Positions 55,538 to 64,000 of a DNA stretch of 64,000 bases are shown one piece after another; position 1 is the first letter of the stretch, and every line of letters begins with the position of its first letter. The notes under the pieces are model-generated. The model was not told where the DNA came from, did no database searches, and saw nothing but the letters and a program-made list of their open reading frames with translations. A program made the translations under genes and the position numbers. Source of the DNA: Lotus japonicus (lineage: Eukaryota; Streptophyta; Magnoliopsida; Fabales; Fabaceae); contig NC_080043.1 of NCBI RefSeq assembly GCF_012489685.1, positions 55,326,289 to 55,390,288 on the forward strand, read 5' to 3'.

Positions 55538-58493
55538 AAAGCTTGCAAAAATGGTTCTCCAGTTTAAGTTTGGAAGAGGTCTCCCTCTTTTGTTTACGCT
55601 TCTATGTATTTAAATTCTCTTAGCTAGTTTTCTTTTGCCGTTAACTTTCCTCTTCTAAAAAAACAAGGATTTGGAGTAAACTATAAAAGTAAATATTTAT
55701 TTTTTATTGACCCAAAAAGACATGATATGTAATGATATCTTAATTTGCTGAAGTTGTTTACATGTGTATGTAATGCTCATGTTGGCTAATTTGCAGTTGG
55801 TGGCAATTAAACAGTGGACATGCACGAAGTGAGACAAAGCATCAGCCACAAAACCAAACTATATTTTATTAGATAGTTGAAAAACTTCTACGATATTTTT
55901 AATTTATAAATTATTTTTTCATAGTAAACTAATACTTGTATATGTTCTTATTTTAATTTTAATAATGATTATTTTATTTTAAAAATAAATAATTTCTAGT
56001 TTGATTATATTTCACTGGTTGTTTTAGAAATTATGTAATAATAATAATTTTAAATTTAAGTATATACTTTTTTATAAGGATTAATAATGTTAAGTCCTAC
56101 TTCTCTTGAAAAAAAAAAACTATTAAAAAAATTAATATACAATGAGTCAAACAATAACATTAGTGACTCACTTGTCCGACCAATGACTCATTAACTCAGC
56201 ATCTCGGTCGAGTAAAGCCATTAGATTAGTGACTCACATGTCTGACCAATGACTCATTGACTCAGTTGGAGACATATTTGATGTCCTTTTATATAATACC
56301 TCTTACTGGATTTTAGAAATATTTTTACCCCTTGCATATATTATACTTTTGTAATTCTTAAACTTTGATTACTACTAATCATTAATTTTCCACACTGCAA
56401 AATATATGATCAAAACTAGGTAGTATCCATAATTCCATACCCATCCATTTATCAATCCGGACATGAGATGGGCAATCAATGCGTTGCATTTGCAGATGTT
56501 ACCCCAATAAATGTTTTCAAACCAACTTAACCAACCCGATGCCCCCAAAAACTTAAGTTCCTCTAATATAATTATGTGCCTCTGAGTCTGAGATCTGAGA
56601 TTTTAAAAAATCTGATCAATAGTGATTCTGTCACCCTACCATCAGCCACTTTAAATTCAAAAAACCAAAATGCATATTTTTATCACTTATTAGGTCATCT
56701 TATATATAAGGATATGCATATCGGATCATCTGAAAAAGTAGAGTAAAATAGTAAAATTATATGAATATACATAATGTTATATATATATGGCATAAAACAA
56801 ATTTTAAAGTGAGACATTTTTTTAGAGTCTTTTTGACTTAATATTAATGTTTGGTTTTTTTTGGGCCTTTTGACGACCTACTAACAAAAATAAATTGAGG
56901 TCTATTTTACTTTGTAAAAAAAAAAAATGGAGGTTTAAGGTCCTTACTTGAGTGGCTTTATTCTTGGGTCAGCTCTGACATCTTCTAGATTAGATATACA
57001 TTGAAAGAAACTAAAAATATAGGAAAATAATTAGAAAAATGAAGCATGAGATAGGTGATGAAATTAATGTAATAGTGAAAATATATATAGAAAAAAATTT
57101 AGCTAGCTGAGATAGAATGTCGTATTTAGGTATCAATTAGCTAGGATGCATTTTTTTTCTTTTGTTTGTATATAGTAACTGTATTATTCGATCAATATTC
57201 TCCGAATATTTAATTAGATATGGAAGAAGGAAGTTATATTCTCAAATTCCCTTTGATTCTGAGACAATCTGGAAAATTAGTCAAACATGTTATGAGGACC
57301 CCCGACACCATATATATTGTCTTGTGTCTTTTCTCTGTGTATGTGACATTACGTATGGGTACTAATTTCTCCTATTTAGAAATTTTTTCATTCATACTCC
57401 ATTTTAAGTGAAAGTAGATATGAAAAAAAGAGATGGAAAGAAAAAAAAGAGAGATATGATGTGTAATGTAGTTGAAAGAGAAGAAGGAGATAGATAGAAA
57501 GTAAAGTGGAAATTGAATAAAAAATATTACAAGTGTGGATGAATTATAGTTCTTTCTAACAATGTCTATTGTGGTATACAAAATTAACAACCGTTAGATA
57601 TAATATTTAAATACTTTACAATATAGATTTAATATTAAAAATTATTACAATGACCCAAATACACTTGGACACTCTCTACCTCCTTTTACCTTTTTCCCAA
57701 TTGCAAAAGCCCTAACCTCAACTGCCACTGCCCCTCCCTTATGTCGGTGTTGCCGCCTCGTCTTCACCATTGAGCAATAGACAAATCGCAGGAAAATATT
57801 GCATATCGAGTTGCACGTCCATGGCGTTCGTTACCGTCATCGTTTTGTCCATGTTTGTCGCTTGTTTGGAACAAGGGTACAAATTGAACCCTTAGATTGC
57901 AGACGCTCTCAAAGAGCGATACATCTTTGGACCCTGATGGCAAGGTTTACGACGCTCAATTCACGACTAGGGTGAATGAGCACACCCAAATCTTCTAAGA
58001 AGAAAGCTTACGAGCAATAAAACATATTTGAAACATATTCTTGTAAGCTTGTAAGCTCATGTGATTTTCAAGTAGGTGTGAACTCGATTTCCATCACCGA
58101 AAATAAATTTGCGATAATAATTTTAGTTTACCTCAATGTGTATCCCCAACGTTTTGCTCTAGGGGATCGTAGTTCAAATTGTATGGGGAGCAGGGGAGGT
58201 TTAGATCAAAGGGGAGGGATTGCAAAAGCCCGTCACATGAAGCACCATGAAACAATGCATTCGTATTAGGCTAGAAATTGTGGTAGCATGAAAAAAATTT
58301 CCGCAAAATAGAAAATGTACTGTTTGTTTCCTGTTTTCAAAACAGTTTTCAGTTTTTAAAAACTGATAACCTGTTTGTTATGACCAATTTTATGAGTCAT
58401 ACACTGATTCGGAGGAGAAAACTCCATTATGAGTCAGGTTCTAGATAATTCTGTCTCGCCCAATGTTAGGTGCATGAGGAGGCACTCGAACAA
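55538..58493. other. AT-rich DNA, no intact gene
   Basis: AT-rich with long A/T runs. A cluster of TGACTCA motifs lies at 56140-56270 (see findings). A GC-richer stretch at 57700-58000 gives short host-like peptides (LKERYIFGPDGKVYDAQFTT read with a stop before it), perhaps a decayed gene piece. I do not name it. Confidence 0.45.
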
Positions 58494-59579
58494 ACAACAC
58501 AAGGTGCAAAGATAAGAGATGAAGAGAAGCACACATGTATTTTATCCTGGTTCACTTGATAATCGCTCAAGCTAGTCCAGTCCATCCGTTAAGGTGATTT
58601 ATTTTTTCTTAGAATGTAGGCAATCCACTATTCAATGTTTGTTACAACTGCACTAACAACCTGCTCAGTGACTAACAATACAATAAACTAGCAAACACTA
58701 AGATTCACTCTCTTAGTCTTCTCAAGGAGCTGACCACCCTTAGTCCCTTAAGGAAATCAAACTAACTGTTTGAGGGTTTTAGGTTTACAATGAATGCTTC
58801 TAAGAAAGCTAAGGTAAACACAGTAAGAACGATTGAAGAAAGATTGCTAAGAGAATATTGAATGGTTGCTTAAGCTTGTACAAAGTTTCTTAGCCTCTTC
58901 TTCCAACTTCAGCCTCTATTTATACTCCAAGGATTAGGGTTGTATTCGTTGTTTGAAATGCTACCGTTGGAGGGCAAATCCGAAACTTCCAGATTCTCCT
59001 GTGGCTGAACATCTTAGTTAAGGTCATCAGGATAGTACAAATGCTTTTGTACTTGGACAACGACGTGAGCCTTATCCTAGTTGACTTCTGATCAGACGAC
59101 GCTTCATTTTGGAACTTGTGAAGCTTGGTGATCAGAGTCAGAGGGAAGCTTGGATCCTCTGACCTTCGTATCTTCTGCTTCTAGACATCAGAGTTGGAAG
59201 TACTTGGTCTTAAGAGCCAGCTTACTCTTGGACTTCAGAATCTTTACTTCTTAGCTTATGGACCTTCAGAGCCTCTGGACCTTCAGAGCTTCTGGTCTTC
59301 AGAACTTGAAGTGATCTGAATCCACATCAGAGCTTATCTTCTTCAGAACTTATGAAGCATATACTACTGTTCAATCAGAACATAGTGAGTGTGAAAGCGT
59401 TGCGTTGGTTACTCTTGGGCTAAATGCTTATGATAATTGTGAGTATTGACCAGAGTCAGAGCTTGTCATTTAAACACCCAAAAAATAATGTTAGAGTACC
59501 ATAATTGTTCATACACAATAGTTAACATGTAATCATCAAAACATAGAGTTGTACTACATGACCAAATCTTTGTCTTACA
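58494..59579 (-). repeat. 3' LTR of Sirevirus D, end truncated
   Basis: On the minus strand it starts TGTAAGACAAAG and aligns with the element B LTR along most of its length (ACACATGTATTTTATCCTGG, CTCCAACGGTAGC), but the final about 110 bp with the CCTTCA end are missing or replaced near 58494. The polypurine tract AAAAAGGGGGAGAT is at about 59580-59596. Confidence 0.8.
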
Positions 59580-60364
59580 ATCTCCCCCTTTTTGATGATT
59601 ACAAAACCAAGTATTTGATGAACAATTTTTAAACAATAAACTGAATACACTCAGAGTTTAGGGTATTATAGGTAAACTTATCCTGAGATGTATGGTTTAT
59701 TTTGCTCGTCCTGAATCCAAGTCACAACTTGATTCTGAGCTTAGCTCCCCCTGAATCTAAGACTTAATGAAACATTAGTAATATCTAGATGTTGAGCTAA
59801 AGTCAAAGTGATTATATTGATATATCAGTCAGATTCATATATATATATGGGATTATCAGAGCGCATGAATAATCAGAGTCAAAGCAGGAAAAGGTATCAG
59901 AGTCAACTGATTTAAGCATACAATCACTTCAAAAGAAGTGAAAATGTGTTCCTTGCTAGTGCCTCACTGATAGATCTATGGTCATAATGAAGGATCACTG
60001 GAAATTCTCCAAAAGAAAAAATAACACACTAACACAGCTTACACATCAAAAACTGGGTTGTACTCCCCCTTTTTGTCATAAGCAAAAAGAATGGGGTGTG
60101 AAAAACATAGCTTGAAGTACAAGGTACTCCCCCTCAGAGAAGGACTAAGTTAAAAAGAAATTAGGAGAAAAAGATAAATAGATAAATTAATTAAGAAAAT
60201 AGTTAATTAATGCAGATCCAGAAAATTAAATGAAGTGAATAACACCGGTTAAAAGAGAATGGAACGTTTACCACCGGCCAGAGAGTTTAAGGTTTGCATC
60301 AGTTTCCAACGTAAACACCTCGAGAAACTACTTTAGCAATAACTTCAGGAGACTGAACTTAGCT
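59580..60364 (-). other. 3' noncoding region of Sirevirus D
   Basis: Between the LTR and ORF3: polypurine tract, a GATTCAGGGGGAG block near 59740, and GACAAAAAGGGGGAG near 60061-60076. No gene. Confidence 0.6.
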
Positions 60365-60372
60365 TATAAATA
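60365..60372 (+). promoter_or_regulatory. TATA box before antisense ORF3
   Basis: TATAAATA 57 bp upstream of the ATG at 60429 on the plus strand, i.e. antisense to the host element. Spacing suits a short leader. Confidence 0.55.
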
Positions 60373-60428
60373 GCAGGTAAATTATAACAGTCTTCACAAC
60401 TCATCAGCTTCTGAATTCAAACAGTATA

Positions 60429-60823
60429 ATGGCATCCTTCGAAAATTGCTTGAGTGAGCTTAAGAGGAAAGCCTTTGAGGAAGATCTCTTCTTCAATGTC
60501 AGGCACCCAGAGAGTCATAACATCTATCAACTGACAAACCAGTTGCTAGGTATGGGTCTGAGTCCGGAGTTGGACGCTACGCTTAGAGGATTCCTGGAGT
60601 TTGTAGAGGAACTGGAGCAACTCTTCCAGAGGGAGGTGGAACCTCCTACGAGATTCGTGATGTAGAGGCAGCTCTTGAGGCCATGACTGCTAGTCCTGAA
60701 GAGGAGAAGCAGAAGGTTTGCCAGAGCCTAGTCAACTTGGAATACGAGCAGCATCGTCTGGAGCTTGAGAAGGCGGAGAAGCGTAGGCGGTGTAGAACAT
60801 TGAGGAAAAATCCTCCATTTTAG
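60429..60823 (+). pseudogene. ORF3 of Sirevirus D, antisense to the element
   Basis: From ATG at 60429: MASFENCLSELKRKAFEEDL and on for 78 codons to TAG (60663-60665). In an overlapping frame the text continues as YEIRDVEAALEAMTASPEEE, NLEYEQHRLELEKAEKRRR and NPPF to TAG at 60821-60823, so one frameshift near 60645 separates the halves of a protein of about 130 residues. The pattern (M-x-S-x-E, LSELK, later RDVE and a charged coiled coil) resembles ORF3 of element A weakly. It has a TATA box upstream and AATAAA at 60845-60850 downstream. Orientation relative to the element is opposite to that in element A. Function unknown. Confidence 0.6.
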
Positions 60824-60844
60824 ATGTAATGCCATGAATTATTA

Positions 60845-60850
60845 AATAAA
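60845..60850 (+). terminator. Possible polyadenylation signal of antisense ORF3
   Basis: AATAAA 22 bp after the ORF3 stop on the plus strand, with T/G-rich sequence following. Confidence 0.45.
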
Positions 60851-61212
60851 TGAGAAGTTTTATCAATTATTGTGTGTTTGTTTGTTAATGCATATGCTAA
60901 ATAGGATAATAAATTAAGCACAGAAAAGAAAAATCATCAAGTTAACTGGATTAAAAACAAGGTTAAGCAAAGAAAAATTAATATCATAATAAAAAGAAAA
61001 GTGGAAGGAGAAGGAGAAGAGAGTTCCTAAAACTAAGGTTTAGGTAGCCTTCTGAGGATTTCAGCACACATCTCTGACAGCTCTTGAATGAGTGTAAGGT
61101 GAGAATCAAGTCGCCTCTCAAATGAGTCAAGTCTGGCCTGAGTCGGATCAGATTGATCTGGAGCAGATGGCACAGCTTGGTCAGAGGACGGTATAACAGA
61201 GCCTAGTGTGGA

Positions 61213-62893
61213 CTAAGGAGCTTGAGCAGAGGTTGAGGCAATATCATTAACAGGGACAACCATAAGTGCTTGAGCCTTTAGAGCAACAGCCTCAGCTTCT
61301 AACTTAGCAGCCTGTTCAAGAGCTTGTAAGCGAGCAGACTCACGTAGAGCAGCTTCGATTATGGCAGCTTCTTCTCGCTCTTGCTTCCTTCTGGCTTCTA
61401 CCATCGCATTCCTGAGCTTTTCCCTTAGACGCATCTCATGTAGAGCTTCTCTCCTTCTGTTTCTTGCTTCTAGCTTTTGTCTGGAAACTTCAATTCTTTC
61501 CTCTTTTTCTTCAGTGTAGAACTCTAACATCGTATCAATCTTGTCATGCATCCAGGTGCATAGACGTCCCCATTCTTCAGCAACTATGCAGGGTTTCTCA
61601 CTATGATCAGTGCGACCATATAGGTTGCGTACCCTAGTTGATGCTTGAGCACTGAACAAGTTGATGCATTCCAGCAGTGTGTTTGGTTCAGCATAGGTGT
61701 AGCGAATGATAGGGCGGTTGGCTTCAAGGAGGAGGAAGATTGCTGCTTGTAGCTTCAGAGGTAGCTTGGGTTTCACAGGCTACTTGAGGAGAGGCAACTT
61801 CCAAAGCCATGATATCAGAGGTTTTTGGGTATGGAGTTGGATGAGAAGTGCCAGCTTTAGTGTTTGGGAACTCAAAGTCTTCAGAGTTGACCGATGAGTA
61901 ATTGGAGAAGGACACCTTAGAATATTTTCTTCACTTTGGAGGAGGGAAAGCCAAGTTCAGAGGGACCACATCCAGTGGTGCAAGAGCAAGAGGTTCTGGT
62001 CTTGGTCCTGGATAACGGTTTGGACTTGGAGCACTTAGGATATTCTCAGGAAGCTCTGAGATCCTAGCACTAGCAGCTTGAAAGAATTTGCGCCCAGATT
62101 CAGAGTTGTTGGATGGGGAGGAATTAACAATATTGGTAACAAAAGGTATGGATGGAGTGGGAGAATGGGTTTCTTGTTCAGAATGGTCAGAGGGTTGTGG
62201 TTCAGAGTCTTGTTTTTCAAGGGCTTGCTGCTTAGAGGCTTGTTGAGCTTCAGAGGCTTGTGAAGGATATGAAAGTAAAATGGTTGAAGTCTGTTCAGAG
62301 GGTTGAGGAGTTTGGATTCTTTGCCAAAGAGGTTCATCTTCAATGGAAGGTTAAATTAATGAAGTCTTTGGTGGTGATGAACAGGTGGTGGTGATTGTGG
62401 TGGTTGGTTGTATGACAGAGGTTTGTTGGATAGGAGGAGAAGGTAAAGCTTGGGTAGGAATGGGGTTAGACACAGCTAAAAGAGCATCAGATTCATCATC
62501 ATCAATAAGAACTACAAACTTACTTGAGTTCCTAACAGAAGATCTTGTGGCTCTGGTGACTCTTGGTGCTTGAGGAGTTTCCTACTGAATAACCCTTGTA
62601 GCAATTCTTACCTTCTTTTTCTCCTTCTAAGGTGGTGGCTCATCATCATCACCATCCTTAGAGTCATCCTTTGCAACCGTAGTATCCTCTTTCTTCCTCT
62701 TTGTCTTCTTCTTCTTGGGGGATTCATAATCAGGAGCTTCTGGAAGAGCTCTGAAGAACTCATCTACATCAATCTCAAACCCAAGACTCTTCAGATCCTC
62801 AAGATAGTAGATGATAGCCTCTGGATCATCAGCCTTAGACCAGAGGGGATAATCATTGAGAGGGATTCTTCTTCCCTTGATCTCTTTTGGTGT
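61213..62893 (-). pseudogene. Envelope-like region of Sirevirus D, partial
   Basis: Read downward from 62893: NDYPLWSKADDPEAIIYYLE and DVDEFFRALPEAP (the conserved domain's end), Lys- and Asp-rich linker with stop at 62627, Pro/Ser/Gln-rich middle with frame changes, then SFSNYSSVNSEDFEFPNTKA and a C-terminal coiled coil (61776-61213: LECINLFSAQASTRVRNLYG, then Arg/Glu/Ala-rich). The same order occurs in elements A and C. The N-terminal half is lost at the junction with the next LTR. Confidence 0.75.
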
Positions 62894-62899
62894 GATGAC

Positions 62900-64000
62900 T
62901 GATGACCCGGGTTTATATGATGTTTTTAGGGTTTTTCCTTGTAGGGTTTGAGTCTTTTTCTTGTGTCTCATGTAGTGTTTCATGCATTCTCATGCATTTT
63001 TACTTTTATTTGTGCATTTGCATTAGTTTAGTAATTTTGTAGTTTTATAAGGGCTTTAGTTGCATTTTATTAGAGTTTAGGAGTCTTAGGCAATTTCCAC
63101 TTGTTTTAGAGCCTTTGTGCAAAACTGACCTTTAAGTTTCAAGATATTTTCCAAGCTTGTTCATCAAGGTTTCAGGTTGAATCAGCTGAAGAGGGAATGT
63201 CTAGAGGCTTGGAGAATTGAATGGAGGCTTAAAGAGGAGTAAAGAGGAGTTAAAATGAAGATAAAATTGTTTTCCAGCGAGTTAAGAGCGCCTAGGCGTG
63301 CTCCATTGGCGCCTAGGCGCCAATTGCTCTGTTCCAGTTTCTGGAATTGGCGCCTAGGCACCAATTACCTTCCAGAGGCACTTTTTCAGCATGGAATTGG
63401 CGCTCAGACGCTCTGAATTGGCGCCTGAGCGCCCGGAACAGCCCAAACTCGTGATTTTTGCCTATAAATAGGATTTTAGTCATTTTCTTTGGTAATCTTT
63501 GATATCTTTTCATACTTTGTAAAATTCAGAGGTAGAGGATCATCTAGGAGAGTGAGAGAGGACTTCCAAGCTTGTAATTCAGGTTCTTGCCATGCTTGGC
63601 TAATCTCTCTTCTAATGCTTTGGTTTTCTTTATAAGACTTTTCATATTTGAGTTATAATCTTAAGTTCTTTCCCACATGTTCTTCTTCTTTCCTTGAATC
63701 CCATTTTCTGAATATCATTCTAAGCTTGTATGCATGCTTGCTTTATGCTTTTCTATAATCAGAACGGAAGTTTGTTATAGATTAGGGAACCGATTTGGGA
63801 TTACCCCTTCTATGCTTTCTACTAGGAATAGAGGAAGGGTTGGGGTTTGATGGCCTGAATTTGCATGATCTAAAACCTCATCTAAATGACTAAGTACACA
63901 AGGAATTGGGCTTAGCTTTTAGTATGGGAGAATTGCTTATGTGAGGAATCAATAAGTGAGTAACTAGGCTATATCATCAAGGAGAAATTCATGAGTTCAT
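62900..64000 (+). mobile_element. Start of another LTR retrotransposon (LTR begins)
   Basis: Starts TGATGACCCGGG within the envelope-like sequence of Sirevirus D. ATGAC at 62895-62899 would be its target duplication. The U3 has repeats of AATTGGCGCCTAGGCGC (63280-63445) and a TATA box TATAAATA at 63463-63470. The beginning resembles the solo LTR at 50603, suggesting a related Ty3/gypsy family. The other end is outside the window. Confidence 0.65.
63463..63470 (+). promoter_or_regulatory. TATA box in the LTR at 62900
   Basis: TATAAATA about 560 bp into the LTR, just after the GGCGCC repeat cluster. Confidence 0.6.

Larger units (their letters stand above)
58494..62899 (-). mobile_element. Sirevirus D, 3' portion
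   Basis: Minus orientation: LTR, polypurine tract, second purine block (60061-60076), antisense ORF3, envelope-like region. It is cut at 62899 by another LTR retrotransposon that runs out of the window, so RT and gag, if present, lie beyond. Confidence 0.8.

Noticed and set aside
57700..58270. Host-like gene near 57.7-58.3 kb
   Set aside because: Short open stretches with stops and no recognisable domain; cannot support a gene call.

Overview
This window is plant nuclear DNA, almost certainly from a papilionoid legume. Lotus or a close relative is my guess from the look of the repeats, but that is not proven. It is AT-rich. It holds one clear host gene, a 3-ketoacyl-CoA synthase (KCS) at 38399-40305, inside about 60 kb of nested transposable elements. 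There are no bacterial features.

Layout. (1) 348-13255 (+) is a complete Sirevirus-type Ty1/copia element: two 1241-bp LTRs, a perfect 5-bp target duplication, gag, a broken pol containing a Stowaway MITE, a broken envelope-like region, a small third ORF (ORF3), and a 432-bp inverted duplication. (2) 13256-16702 is older repeat DNA with a degenerate minisatellite interrupted by a Sirevirus solo LTR (14169-15365). (3) 16703-21648 (-) is a young gag-only Sirevirus derivative. (4) 21649-25850 is degraded repeat DNA with MITEs and a small GC-rich gene fragment. (5) 25851-35564 is a giant solo LTR of Ty3/gypsy chromovirus type. It was split by a Sirevirus solo LTR (26692-27915) and by a short-LTR Ty3-like element (29846-34146) that itself carries a Mutator-like MITE. 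(6) 35565-44753 holds the KCS gene with its TATA box and polyadenylation signal, plus a CACTA end. (7) 44754-54932 (-) is an older, deleted Sirevirus with a PIF-like MITE in one LTR and, in its reverse transcriptase, a solo LTR that itself carries a 400-bp TRIM. (8) 54933-58493 has an RNase H pseudogene and AT-rich DNA. (9) 58494-62899 (-) is a 3' Sirevirus fragment with an antisense ORF3. From 62900 to the window end another LTR retrotransposon begins.

The most notable points follow. The KCS coding sequence carries an about 498-bp hAT-like element that supplies most of an apparent intron and both splice sites, and the predicted splice keeps the frame. Element A's 3' region would transcribe into a long hairpin. 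Sirevirus ORF3 appears in opposite orientations in two elements, and the antisense copy has its own TATA box and AATAAA. Gag and protease overlap in different frames in two divergent Sireviruses. All divergences and copy counts were made by eye.
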